A model generated the notes under the pieces. That model was given only the letters and a program-made list of their open reading frames with translations. It was not told where the DNA came from and ran no database searches. A DNA stretch of 64,000 nucleotides from Flavobacterium gelatinilyticum (GTDB taxonomy: Bacteria > Bacteroidota > Bacteroidia > Flavobacteriales > Flavobacteriaceae), in the NCBI RefSeq assembly GCF_027111295.1, contig NZ_CP114287.1, forward strand, positions 992,001-1,056,000, read 5' to 3'. Shown here piece by piece: positions 44,990 through 53,361 of the stretch (the stretch's first letter is position 1; every line of letters starts with the position of its first letter). The translations under genes and the position numbers were made by a program.

Positions 44990-45703
44990 ATGAGCCTTAG
45001 CACCAAATACAGAACAGAAGAAACAGAAATAATGGACGATTTCTCGCTTGAAGGTGCAGAACTTACTGATGCACTGGATCAGATTGCGAATATAAACCAG
45101 TTATTGGGAGGCAATAAATTAACCCTTCACGGATTAAAACAGTTATTACAGAAAACAGATATTTCTAAAACAGTAGTCATTGCCGATATAGGCTGCGGTA
45201 ACGGAGATATGCTGCGAATGCTGGCAGGATACGGCAAAAAAAGAGGACTGAATTTTAAACTGATAGGTCTTGATGCCAATCCTTTTACGATAAAATACGC
45301 CGAGAAACTCTCAGCCGGTTTTCCAAATATCGAGTATTTGTGTATGGATATTTTCAGCGATGAATTCAAAGATCTTCAATATGATATTGCTTTATGTACG
45401 CTGACTTTACATCATTTTACCACACAGCAGATTGCAGATGTAATGGATGTTCTGAACAAAAATGCATCCACTGGAATTGTAATAAACGATCTTCACCGCA
45501 GTAAACTGGCTTATCGTCTTTTTGAACTGATTGGTGTGGTTTTCAATCTGAATAATATGTCCCGAAAAGACGGACTGGTTTCTATTTTAAGGGGCTTTAA
45601 AAAAAACGAACTGGAAACGTTTTCCAAAAAACTAAATTTAAAAAACTATACCATAAGCTGGAAATGGGCTTTTCGCTACCAGTGGATAATTACTAAAATA
45701 TGA
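44990..45703 (+). CDS. Class I SAM-dependent methyltransferase, type III PKS cluster
   Basis: 237 residues. The SAM-binding motif I is VIADIGCGNGDMLRML (residues about 64-76), with the acidic loop at LIGLDANPFTIKYAEK and motif IV in DIALCTLTLHHFT. It resembles UbiE/COQ5-like and small-molecule methyltransferases. It begins directly after the flavoprotein stop and overlaps the type III PKS gene by 4 nt (ATGA), so translation is coupled. It probably methylates the aromatic or pyrone product, comparable to SrsB in the Streptomyces srsABC phenolic-lipid operon; O- or C-methylation cannot be told from sequence. Confidence 0.85.
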   Translation: MSLSTKYRTEETEIMDDFSLEGAELTDALDQIANINQLLGGNKLTLHGLKQLLQKTDISKTVVIADIGCGNGDMLRMLAGYGKKRGLNFKLIGLDANPFTIKYAEKLSAGFPNIEYLCMDIFSDEFKDLQYDIALCTLTLHHFTTQQIADVMDVLNKNASTGIVINDLHRSKLAYRLFELIGVVFNLNNMSRKDGLVSILRGFKKNELETFSKKLNLKNYTISWKWAFRYQWIITKI

Positions 45704-46752
45704 GTGTAAAGATCATTACAGCTGTTAAGCAGCTCCCGCAATATTCACGTGCAACAGAAGATATTCTCCCGTTTGTCGATACCTGGCTTAACGGACAGGA
45801 AGAACGTTTTATCAAAAAAGTAAAAAAAATATTTGAAGGCGCCTCTGTCGATAAACGCTATTCGATAATGGAACCGTCGGAAGTTTTTACGGCCACTTCT
45901 TTTGAAGAAAAAAATGATATTTACAGTCGTGAAATGATTGTTCTTGGACATCAGGTTCTGGAAAAAGCACTCGAAAAAGCAAAATGGGAACCGCAGAGTC
46001 TGGACTATATTATTACGGTAAGCTGTACAGGTATTATGATACCTTCATTAGATGCCTATCTTATTAATAAAATGAAACTCAGACAGGATATTGTACGTCT
46101 TCCGGTAACCGAGATGGGCTGTGCCGCCGGAATATCCGGAATTATCTATGCCAAAAATTTCCTGAAATCAAATCCGGGAAAACGTGCGGCTGTAATTGCA
46201 GTCGAATCGCCTACCGCTACTTTTCAGCTCGATGATTTCTCGATGCCTAACATTGTAAGCGCTGCGATTTTTGGAGATGGTGCAGCCTGCTGTTTGTTAT
46301 CTTCAGATGAAAACGATAAAGGACCGGAAATTCTGGACGAACAAATGTATCATTTTTATGATGCCGAACACATGATGGGGTTTAAACTCACCAACAGCGG
46401 GCTCCAGATGGTTCTCGATATTGAAGTTCCGGATACTATCGCCTCGCATTTTGGCAGCATCATTCACCCTTTTTTAAAACAAAATAATCTTGAAATAAAA
46501 GATATCGATCATATGATTTTTCATCCCGGAGGCAAAAAAATTGTCAATACTGTAGAAGAACTTTTCGCCGGACTGGATAAAAATATCGACGACACAAAAG
46601 AAATTCTAAAACAATACGGCAATATGTCGAGCGCAACCGTGCTGTATGTTCTGGAACGTATTATGAACCGTAATCCTAAAAAAGGCGAAAAAGGTTTGAT
46701 GCTGAGTTTTGGTCCCGGATTTTCGGCACAAAGAGTTTTATTACAATGGTAA
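45700..46752 (+). CDS. Type III polyketide synthase (chalcone/stilbene synthase family)
   Basis: 350 residues, the normal length. The Cys-His-Asn catalytic triad is complete: C141 in VTEMGCAAGISG, H275 in MIFHPGGKKIV and N308 in YGNMSSATVLYVLE. ESPTATFQLDDF and the C-terminal GLMLSFGPGFSAQRVLLQW are typical of bacterial members. Such enzymes extend an acyl starter (CoA or ACP bound) with malonyl-CoA units and cyclise to resorcinols, phloroglucinols or pyrones. The neighbouring ACP, KS and dehydratase suggest a fatty-acyl-like ACP starter. It overlaps the methyltransferase gene by 4 nt. Confidence 0.93.
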   Translation: MSVKIITAVKQLPQYSRATEDILPFVDTWLNGQEERFIKKVKKIFEGASVDKRYSIMEPSEVFTATSFEEKNDIYSREMIVLGHQVLEKALEKAKWEPQSLDYIITVSCTGIMIPSLDAYLINKMKLRQDIVRLPVTEMGCAAGISGIIYAKNFLKSNPGKRAAVIAVESPTATFQLDDFSMPNIVSAAIFGDGAACCLLSSDENDKGPEILDEQMYHFYDAEHMMGFKLTNSGLQMVLDIEVPDTIASHFGSIIHPFLKQNNLEIKDIDHMIFHPGGKKIVNTVEELFAGLDKNIDDTKEILKQYGNMSSATVLYVLERIMNRNPKKGEKGLMLSFGPGFSAQRVLLQW

Positions 46753-46762
46753 TTTTTAGTTT

Positions 46763-47200
46763 ATGAAATATACTGATATCATAGCACAGCTTCCGTACAG
46801 CGAACCTTTTTTATTTGTTGATGAACTTTTACAGGCCGATGAAAATGGTGTAACAGGTACCTTTACATTTAAAGAAGAAATGGATTTTTACAAAGGACAT
46901 TTTAAAGGAAATCCCGTAACACCCGGCGTAATTTTAACCGAAACAATGGCACAGATCGGGATGGTATGTCTTGGAATATTGCTGCTGGATAATGACCTCA
47001 AACAAGATACCGTAATTGCTTTTACGTCTGCCGATATGGAGTTTTTAAAACCCGTTTATCCAAATGAAAAAGTAACGGTAACTTCTCAAAAAATATTCTT
47101 CCGTTTTGGAAAACTAAAATGCAGTGCTGTTATGAAAAATGAAGCCGGACAGGAAGTCTGCCGCGGTACACTTGCCGGAATGATAACTAAAAAATTATGA
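46763..47200 (+). CDS. Hotdog-fold 3-hydroxyacyl-ACP dehydratase (FabZ/FabA-like)
   Basis: 145 residues. The hotdog helix carries the catalytic histidine H46 in YKGHFKGNPVTPGVILTE and the acidic residue E60 before TMAQIG, as in FabZ (H and E). FRFGKLKCSAVMKNEAGQEV completes the strand pattern. It should dehydrate a 3-hydroxyacyl chain on the cluster's own ACP. It lies 10 bp after the type III PKS gene and overlaps the ketosynthase gene by 4 nt. No ketoreductase or enoyl reductase gene is in the cluster, so those steps would be borrowed from housekeeping fatty acid synthesis. Confidence 0.85.
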   Translation: MKYTDIIAQLPYSEPFLFVDELLQADENGVTGTFTFKEEMDFYKGHFKGNPVTPGVILTETMAQIGMVCLGILLLDNDLKQDTVIAFTSADMEFLKPVYPNEKVTVTSQKIFFRFGKLKCSAVMKNEAGQEVCRGTLAGMITKKL

Positions 47201-48465
47201 AAAAACGAATTGTCATAACAGGACTTGGCGTTGCAGCACCCAATGGTGTGGGTATTCCGGCATTTACACATGCACTGCAAAACGGTACATCCGGAATTCG
47301 TCATGATAAACAATTAGAGGAATTGCAGTTTTCCTGTCAGATTGCAGGGCAGCCGGAAATATCAGAAGAACTAAAATCGCAGTATTTTACAGAACTTGAA
47401 CTTCGCGGTTTTAACAGCACCGGAATTTTATACGGCGTTATTGCCGGTATAGAAGCCTGGAAAAACGCAGGATTACCTCTAAATGAAAGTCCGGATTGGG
47501 ACAGCGGGGCGATTTTTGGATCGGGAACTTCAGGAATAGATAAATTCCGCGAAAGCATTTATAAAATCGATGACCTGCAAACCCGCCGGCTCGGGAGTAC
47601 GGTTGTGGCACAAACCATGAACAGCGGAGTGAGTGCATATCTGGGCGGTAAACTCGGATTGGGGAATCAGGTTACAACCAATTCATCGGCCTGCACAACA
47701 GGAACCGAAGCGATTTTAATGGCTTATGACAGAATTCAGTCGGGACAAGCTAAACGAATATTAGCAGGAAGTACCTCAGACAGCGGTCCTTATATCTGGG
47801 CGGGATTTGATGCGCTTCGTGTCTGCTCTTCCAAATACAACGATAACTCTGAAGAAGGTTCAAGACCGATGAGTGCATCGGCATCCGGTTTTGTACCCGG
47901 AAGCGGTGCCGGAGCTTTAGTTATCGAAGATCTTGAAAGTGCTTTAGAACGTAATGCGGTAATTTATGCCGAGATATTAGGCGGCAATGTCAATTCGGGC
48001 GGACAACGCGACGGAGGCAGTATGACAGCGCCAAATAGTACTGCAGTTCAAAAATGCATAACAAATGCTGTCAAAAATGCCGGAATCACAGCTCACGAAA
48101 TTGATGCCATAAACGGTCATTTAACCGCTACCAAAAAAGACAGTCTGGAAATAGAAAACTGGACAAAGGCTTTGGAACGAAACGGTGCCAATTTTCCATA
48201 CATTAACTCTTTAAAAAGTTTAACCGGACATTGTTTAAGTGCTTCGGGAAGTATCGAAAGTGTGGCTTCGGTATTGCAGCTTCACGAAGGTTTTCTCTTT
48301 GGAAATCGTAATTGTGCCGATCTTCATCCGGAAATCGCAGCGCTTATTGATCCTTCAAAAGTGCTTTTAGAAACTATTAAAACTCATCCCAAAACAATTG
48401 CCAAAGCCAGTTTTGGTTTTGGGGACGTAAATGCATGTATAGTATTTAAAAAATTCGAAAAATAA
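47197..48465 (+). CDS. Beta-ketoacyl-ACP synthase (KAS II-like)
   Basis: 422 residues. The thiolase-fold triad is C166 in NSSACTTGTEAI, H308 in DAINGHLTATKKD and H345 in SLTGHCLSASGSIE, with the conserved K340. The first histidine motif (NGHLTAT) departs from the usual NAHGTSTxxND, as is common for specialised ketosynthases of aryl-polyene and secondary-metabolite systems. It should extend the acyl-ACP starter by malonyl units. It overlaps the dehydratase gene and precedes the ACP gene by 1 nt, so the subunits are made together. Confidence 0.87.
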   Translation: MKKRIVITGLGVAAPNGVGIPAFTHALQNGTSGIRHDKQLEELQFSCQIAGQPEISEELKSQYFTELELRGFNSTGILYGVIAGIEAWKNAGLPLNESPDWDSGAIFGSGTSGIDKFRESIYKIDDLQTRRLGSTVVAQTMNSGVSAYLGGKLGLGNQVTTNSSACTTGTEAILMAYDRIQSGQAKRILAGSTSDSGPYIWAGFDALRVCSSKYNDNSEEGSRPMSASASGFVPGSGAGALVIEDLESALERNAVIYAEILGGNVNSGGQRDGGSMTAPNSTAVQKCITNAVKNAGITAHEIDAINGHLTATKKDSLEIENWTKALERNGANFPYINSLKSLTGHCLSASGSIESVASVLQLHEGFLFGNRNCADLHPEIAALIDPSKVLLETIKTHPKTIAKASFGFGDVNACIVFKKFEK

Positions 48466-48466
48466 A

Positions 48467-48721
48467 ATGGACAAAAAAGAACTTATCGAAAAACTAAAAT
48501 TAGTCGTAAAGCCTTATACAACCAATACAGAGGCTTACGAAAACCTAAACGAGGAAACGGATTTTATCAAGGATCTCAATATTAATTCGGCCAATCTGGT
48601 TGATATTGTACTGGATATCGAAGAAAACTTTGATATCGTAATCGACAATCCCGACATGGAACGCATGCTGGATGTAAAAACAGCTGTTGAAATTATCGAG
48701 ACCAAACTTGCCGCAAAATGA
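48467..48721 (+). CDS. Acyl carrier protein, dedicated
   Basis: 84 residues, four-helix ACP. The phosphopantetheine site is S41 in LNINSANLVDIVLDIE (NSA in place of the common DSL). The acidic helix II (IEENFDIVIDNPDMERML) is typical. It carries the growing chain for the adjacent ketosynthase and dehydratase and probably delivers the finished acyl group to the type III PKS. It overlaps the phosphopantetheinyl transferase gene by 4 nt. Confidence 0.88.
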   Translation: MDKKELIEKLKLVVKPYTTNTEAYENLNEETDFIKDLNINSANLVDIVLDIEENFDIVIDNPDMERMLDVKTAVEIIETKLAAK

Positions 48722-49215
48722 TAGGCAATGATGTTATAGATCTCGCACAGTCACGCATAGAAAGCAGATGGCAGCGCAGAGGTTTTACAGAAAAACTTTT
48801 TACGGTTCCCGAGCAACAGCTTATTTCTAATTTTCACAATCCCGAAATCATGGTCTGGCTGTTGTGGAGCATGAAAGAAGCGGCCTATAAAATCTATAAC
48901 AGACAAACAAAAATAAGGGAATTCAGCCCTAAAAAATTAAGCTGCAATATCCATTTTCAGAGCACAGCAGAAGCTTATGGAGAAGTAATCTGCGGTGAAA
49001 ACAGCTATTTTACAAAATCAGTTCTTTCTCCCGAAAGTATCCACACCATTGCTGTAAGTTCTTTAAAAGACATTGGCCGCGTTACTGAAATTGAAAATAA
49101 AAAAGTGATAAAAGATGAAAACGGTATTCCGTATATCATGACTTCTGATGTTCTTAAACCCGTTTCTATAAGCCACCACGGACGTTTTGAAAAATGCGTT
49201 ACGATTGGAGTTTAG
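48718..49215 (+). CDS. 4'-phosphopantetheinyl transferase
   Basis: 165 residues. The Mg-binding motif is IGNDVIDLAQSR (D5, D8) and the second motif is LLWSMKEAAYKIY (W50, K53, E54), as in AcpS/Sfp-type enzymes. GRFEKCVTIGV ends the protein. The short length and the IGxDVxD start favour an AcpS-like form. It should load phosphopantetheine on the cluster ACP. It is the last gene of the cluster, so the operon encodes its own carrier protein activation. Confidence 0.83.
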   Translation: MIGNDVIDLAQSRIESRWQRRGFTEKLFTVPEQQLISNFHNPEIMVWLLWSMKEAAYKIYNRQTKIREFSPKKLSCNIHFQSTAEAYGEVICGENSYFTKSVLSPESIHTIAVSSLKDIGRVTEIENKKVIKDENGIPYIMTSDVLKPVSISHHGRFEKCVTIGV

Positions 49216-49253
49216 TCACGAATTACAACTTATATCTGTGTGAAAAAGGATAA

Positions 49254-49424
49254 CCGCGAATTCACGAATTTTACTGTTGTTTGTCTTAATTCAAACTTTC
49301 AATTGCCTCCAGCTAAAGCTGGAGGCAATTGATTTTTAGTGCAGCTGGAAATTAGTAAAATTCACGGCAGACAAAAATCATCACAATTCTCTAAATCCGC
49401 AAAAAAAAATTCGTGAATTCTCGG
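49254..49424. repeat. Inverted-repeat element with a central perfect hairpin
   Basis: Outer arms CCGCGAATTCACGAATTTT (49254-49272) and its complement (49406-49424, 18 of 19 match) enclose a central hairpin, TCAATTGCCTCCAGCT/AGCTGGAGGCAATTGA, 16 bp perfect with a 2-nt loop (49299-49332), followed by TTTTT. The central stem could end the PKS operon transcript. The whole unit looks like a REP/MITE-type intergenic element. Confidence 0.65.
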
Positions 49425-49441
49425 CAAACAAAAAACCGATT

Positions 49442-49455
49442 TTGACATTTGTCAA
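49442..49455 (+). promoter_or_regulatory. FNR/Crp-like palindrome before a Crp/Fnr gene
   Basis: TTGAC-ATTT-GTCAA is a perfect 5-4-5 inverted repeat of the FNR-like type. Its centre is about 42 bp before the likely transcription start set by the -7 element at 49478, the usual place of class II activation, and no TTG -33 element is present there. Autoregulation by the encoded protein is the simplest reading. Confidence 0.6.
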
Positions 49456-49477
49456 TGTTTTTCTCCGCGATAACTTT

Positions 49478-49485
49478 TACTTTTG
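49478..49485 (+). promoter_or_regulatory. -7 element (TACTTTTG) of the Crp/Fnr gene
   Basis: Exact TAnnTTTG match, 16 nt upstream of the ATG at 49502. Confidence 0.5.
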
Positions 49486-49501
49486 AAAAAGATTAACCCC
49501 G

Positions 49502-50077
49502 ATGACCATGATAAGTGAGCTTGAAGCTTTAATTCAAAGCAAATTAGTACTAGACAAAAACGAACTTGCCGCCATACTTTCCTGTTTTAAACTCGTACAG
49601 GTAAAAAAGAATGAACAGCTTCTTAAAAGCGGCACAATTGCCGACAAAATATTTTTTATAAAAAAAGGCTGTCTCAGATTGTATTATAGTACAGATGATC
49701 ATAACATTGCAACCCGATTCATGGCTTTTGAAGGCACTTTCCTTACTTCTATCGTCAGTTTTATTTCGCAGGAACCCAGCACCGAATATATTGAAGCCGT
49801 AGAAACATCCGATTTACTCGCAATTTCACGTCAAGATTTTTCACGACTTCGCAGTACGATTCCGCAATGGGATAAAATGTACATTTATATACTCGAATAC
49901 GGCTTAACCGTAATTACATCAAAACTCAGTAGTTTACTGACCCAAAATGCTGCAGAACGGTACCGAAACCTGCTTAAAAACAATCCCGAACTGATTCAGC
50001 GATTATCCAATGCCAATCTCGCCGCCTATCTTAATATTTCGCCCGAAACATTAAGTCGAATAAAATCACAGATATAA
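49502..50077 (+). CDS. Crp/Fnr-family transcriptional regulator
   Basis: 191 residues. A beta-roll sensor domain (VKKNEQLLKSGTIADKIFFI, FEGTFLTSIVSFISQEPSTE) is followed by a short helix-turn-helix (LSNANLAAYLNISPETLSRI). No Fe-S cysteine cluster is visible, so it is not an oxygen-sensing FNR in the strict sense. An FNR-like palindrome lies upstream. ilvD follows 51 bp later on the same strand, so both may be one transcript. Confidence 0.85.
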   Translation: MTMISELEALIQSKLVLDKNELAAILSCFKLVQVKKNEQLLKSGTIADKIFFIKKGCLRLYYSTDDHNIATRFMAFEGTFLTSIVSFISQEPSTEYIEAVETSDLLAISRQDFSRLRSTIPQWDKMYIYILEYGLTVITSKLSSLLTQNAAERYRNLLKNNPELIQRLSNANLAAYLNISPETLSRIKSQI

Positions 50078-50128
50078 ACTGTCTGTCTAAATCAAAAAAA
50101 ACAAAAACAACATTAAAAAGTATTTATC

Positions 50129-51820
50129 ATGAGAAGTGATGAAGTAAAAAAAGGGATTCAGAGAACGCCCCACAGATCCTTATTGCGCGCTACAGGCTTA
50201 AAAAACGAAGATTTCAATAAACCGTTTATAGGGGTTGCCAATTCGTTTATTGAGATTATTCCGGGACACTTTTTCCTAAACAAAGTATCTGAAATTATTA
50301 AAGAAGAAATTCGCGCCAACGGCTGCGTTCCTTTTGAATTTAATACCATTGGAATCGATGACGGAATTGCAATGGGACACGACGGAATGTTATATTCACT
50401 GCCAAGCAGGGAAATTATCGCCAATTCGATCGAAAGTGTTATGAATGCTCATAAACTGGATGCTATGATCGCGATCCCGAACTGCGACAAGATTGTTCCG
50501 GGAATGATTATGGGTGCTTTACGAGTAGATGTACCCACTATTTTTGTGAGCGGCGGTCCTATGTCGAAAGGGTATACAAAAAACGGAACGGCAATTGACC
50601 TGGCATCGGCATTTGAAGCGGTGGGAAAACACGAAGCCGGAAAAATAAGCGATGAAGAATTATATGATATTGAATGCAACGCCTGTCCAAGCGGCGGAAG
50701 CTGTTCCGGAATGTTCACTGCTAATTCGATGAATACTTTAATGGAAGCAATGGGAATTGCATTACCGGGTAACGGAACCATTCTGGCGCAGACTCCGGAA
50801 CGTGAACAGCTGTATCGCGAGGCCGCACGCCGAATCTGCGATATTGCTAAAGATCAGCATTCGAGAGAAAAATTCAGGCTGAAAAATATTCTGAACGAAA
50901 ATGCCGTACGTAATGCTTTTGCTGTTGATATGGCTATGGGCGGAAGTACCAATACGGTTTTGCACATGCTGGCAATCGCCAATGAAGCCAATGTTGATTT
51001 TAAGCTGCAGGACATTAATACAATCTCGGGAAAAGTTTCGCATATCGCCAAAATATCACCAAGTTTAAGCACCGTTCACATGGAAGATATCAACAGAGCG
51101 GGCGGTGTAAATGCGGTTATGAAAGAAATAAACAAAAGAGGTTCCGGTGTTTTATTTGACAATCTGACGATCAGCGGTGAAACTTTACTGGAAAAAATTG
51201 CCAATGCCGAAATCAAAGACACGACTATTATTCATACCATTGATAATCCGTACAGCAATGTGGGCGGACTTGCCATTTTATATGGTAATCTTGCCGAGCA
51301 GGGTGCTGTAATTAAAACGGCAGGTCTTACAGGCGCGAGAGTTTTTACCGGTTCTGCGGTTTGTTTTGACGGTCAGGCTGAAGCCATTGCCGGAATCATG
51401 ATGGGAAAAGTAAAAGCCGGAAATGTCGTGGTTATTCGGTACGAAGGTCCAAAAGGAGGTCCCGGAATGCAGGAAATGCTCTCTCCTACCAGTTTAATTA
51501 TGGGAATGGGCCTTGGAAGTTCGGTTGCTTTAATTACAGATGGAAGGTTCAGCGGCGCAACAAGAGGCGCCTCAATCGGCCACGTTTCTCCCGAAGCAGC
51601 CGAAGGCGGTATGATTGGTCTGGTAAAAGACGGAGATGAAATTCATATCGATGTCGATCAGTATATTTTATCTGTTAATTTAACTGATGAAGAAATAGCG
51701 GCAAGAAGAGCCGTATTTACTCCTCTGAAAAAACCATTGTCATCAAAATGGCTTTCGCAATACAGAGCTTTAGTAACCAATTCGAGTACCGGAGGGGTAT
51801 TGAGAACAGATTTGGATTAG
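50129..51820 (+). CDS. ilvD: Dihydroxy-acid dehydratase
   Basis: 563 residues, full length. Converts 2,3-dihydroxy-isovalerate and -methylvalerate to 2-oxo acids in valine, leucine and isoleucine synthesis, in the cytoplasm. Fe-S ligands are expected at C119 ([10 protein letters not shown]) and C192 ([17 protein letters not shown]); PSGG replaces the CGxC spacing of several relatives. [14 protein letters not shown] and [16 protein letters not shown] are strongly conserved. No other ilv genes are nearby, so it may be a second copy of the enzyme or act on a sugar acid; the close IlvD sequence favours the first role. Confidence 0.9.
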   Translation: MRSDEVKKGIQRTPHRSLLRATGLKNEDFNKPFIGVANSFIEIIPGHFFLNKVSEIIKEEIRANGCVPFEFNTIGIDDGIAMGHDGMLYSLPSREIIANSIESVMNAHKLDAMIAIPNCDKIVPGMIMGALRVDVPTIFVSGGPMSKGYTKNGTAIDLASAFEAVGKHEAGKISDEELYDIECNACPSGGSCSGMFTANSMNTLMEAMGIALPGNGTILAQTPEREQLYREAARRICDIAKDQHSREKFRLKNILNENAVRNAFAVDMAMGGSTNTVLHMLAIANEANVDFKLQDINTISGKVSHIAKISPSLSTVHMEDINRAGGVNAVMKEINKRGSGVLFDNLTISGETLLEKIANAEIKDTTIIHTIDNPYSNVGGLAILYGNLAEQGAVIKTAGLTGARVFTGSAVCFDGQAEAIAGIMMGKVKAGNVVVIRYEGPKGGPGMQEMLSPTSLIMGMGLGSSVALITDGRFSGATRGASIGHVSPEAAEGGMIGLVKDGDEIHIDVDQYILSVNLTDEEIAARRAVFTPLKKPLSSKWLSQYRALVTNSSTGGVLRTDLD

Positions 51821-51840
51821 TTTCTCTTATATATTTTGTT

Positions 51841-51885
51841 CAAAACCCATTTCTTTACATTTTAAGGAAATGGGTTTTGTTTTTT
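51841..51885 (+). terminator. Intrinsic terminator of ilvD
   Basis: CAAAACCCATTTC (51841-51853) pairs with GAAATGGGTTTTG (51867-51879), followed by T6. It touches the stop codon of the convergent Lrp gene. Confidence 0.85.
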
Positions 51886-52336
51886 AAATCGGAATATGCA
51901 GTCCCATCTTCTCTACTCCCATTACGACAACGGTTCTAAATCGTTTGACATTTTTGTTGGCAAAAAACAATTCACGGGTCAGTTTTTCATAATCTGACAT
52001 GGATCTGGCAACTATTATTAGAATAAAATCGGATTCTCCGGTTACATAATAACATTGCTGTACAGCCTCACAGGACACAAAGGACTTTTTTGTTTCATCG
52101 ATAAGATCGATCTGTTCACTTTCCAGAAACACTTCAACCATCAGTGTTACAGGATTTCCCAGAAATTCTCTTTCCAGAACTGATATATCGGCTTTAATAA
52201 TGCCTTCTTCCCGCATTCTTTTTATTCGGCGCTGCACCGCTGCAGGAGATAATCCTATCTGTTCGCCTATATCCCGTTGCGGCATTAAATTGTTTTTCTG
52301 AAGTATCTCGAGTATTGCCTTATCAAAAACATCCAT
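51884..52336 (-). CDS. Lrp/AsnC-family transcriptional regulator
   Basis: 150 residues. The N-terminal helix-turn-helix is AILEILQKNNLMPQRDIGEQ with IGLSPAAVQRRIKRMREEG. The C-terminal RAM/ACT-like domain (CYYVTGESDFILIIVARSMS, RTVVVMGVEK) binds amino acids. It is divergent from the EamA transporter gene, the classical arrangement of Lrp with an amino-acid exporter, so it probably controls that gene. Confidence 0.88.
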   Translation of the reverse strand: MDVFDKAILEILQKNNLMPQRDIGEQIGLSPAAVQRRIKRMREEGIIKADISVLEREFLGNPVTLMVEVFLESEQIDLIDETKKSFVSCEAVQQCYYVTGESDFILIIVARSMSDYEKLTRELFFANKNVKRFRTVVVMGVEKMGLHIPI

Positions 52337-52364
52337 AAATGAAACAAAATTGCAGATTGAACCT

Positions 52365-52372
52365 CAAATTTA
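52365..52372 (-). promoter_or_regulatory. -7 element (TAAATTTG) of the Lrp gene
   Basis: Exact TAnnTTTG match on the minus strand, about 29 nt upstream of the ATG at 52336. Confidence 0.45.
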
Positions 52373-52394
52373 AGTAAAAAAACCTCATATAATG

Positions 52395-52408
52395 ATGCAT
52401 TTTTGCAT
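52395..52408. promoter_or_regulatory. Palindrome between Lrp and EamA genes
   Basis: ATGCA-TTTT-TGCAT is a perfect 5-4-5 inverted repeat in the middle of the divergent spacer. It is a candidate Lrp operator. Confidence 0.4.
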
Positions 52409-52434
52409 TCATAAAATTATTAGAAGTATAAAAG

Positions 52435-53341
52435 ATGAATAAAGTAATATTAAAAGGGTTTGTTTTGGCTATTATGGCCGCTATATTTTGGGGAATTTCA
52501 GGAACATTCGGTCAGTTTCTTTTTCAGGAAAGAGGCGTTAATGTCGAATGGCTTATTACGGTTCGAATGCTTGTTTCGGGAATTATATTATTAATCTATG
52601 CCCGTTTTTATGAAAAAGCGGCTGTTTTCAAAATCTGGTACAGTAAAAAAGATGTTATACAACTACTGGTTTTCAGCATCGCCGGAATGCTCTCTGTTCA
52701 ATATACCTATTTTGCCGCGATCAAACATTCTAATGCGGGCAACAGCAACCATACTGCAGTTCTGCGGTCCTATCATGATCGCTGTTTTCCTAGCTTTAAA
52801 ATTCAGGAAAATGCCCGAAATAAAAGAAATACTAGCCATATTGCTTGCCGTAATTGGAACTTTGCTTCTCGTAACACACGGTAATTTTAGTAAACTCGCC
52901 ATATCCGGTACGGCTTTATTTCTGGGACTCAGTTCTGCTGTGGCTTTGGCTGTTTATACTTTACAACCGGCTGCATTATTACATAAATACAAACCTTCTG
53001 TTGTAATTGGATGGGGAATGTTTTGCGGCGGTTTTGTGTTTAGTTTTGTAAAAGCTCCCTGGCAGGCAGATGGACATTGGGATTTGCTTACGTATTTGTA
53101 CACAGGACTTATCATCGTATTTGGAACTTTGATTGCTTTTACTTTTTATCTGAATTCGGTTAAAATAATAGGCGGACAAAAAGCGAGTTTATTAGCATCT
53201 GCCGAACCTTTGGCTGCTACGATTCTGGCGGTTTACTGGCTTCAGACTCCGTTTTCCTTAATAGACTGGATAGGAAGTTTATTGATTATCTCAACTGTCT
53301 TTTTATTAAGCAAAAGTGCCGATAATAAAACGGCTTCATAA
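52435..53341 (+). pseudogene. EamA/DMT-family transporter gene with a frameshift
   Basis: A ten-helix drug/metabolite transporter gene split by one extra base. Codons 1-102 (MNKVILKGFVLAIMAAIFWG to KHSNAG) are in one frame; from about 52742 the homologous sequence continues in the +1 frame as TATILQFCGPIMIAVFLALK through to KSADNKTAS at 53341. Without the extra base in GCGGGCAACAGCAACC (about 52735-52745) the product is a normal 301-residue EamA protein. Both halves keep intact helices and ordinary codon use, with no other stop. So the frameshift is recent, a sequencing error, or recoded; no slippery heptamer was noticed. It is divergent from an Lrp regulator and probably exports amino acids if functional. 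Confidence 0.82.
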
Positions 53342-53361
53342 CTAACAATATTAAGGTTTCA

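Noticed and set aside
43862..49215. Flexirubin or aryl-polyene gene cluster
   Set aside because: KS, ACP and dehydratase look similar to such clusters, but DarA/DarB genes, the ammonia-lyase, acyltransferases and the chain-length-factor type second ketosynthase are absent, while a type III PKS is central.
52598..53341. Second half of the EamA gene as an independent transporter starting at an internal Met
   Set aside because: Homology is continuous with the upstream half apart from one extra base, so it is one broken gene.
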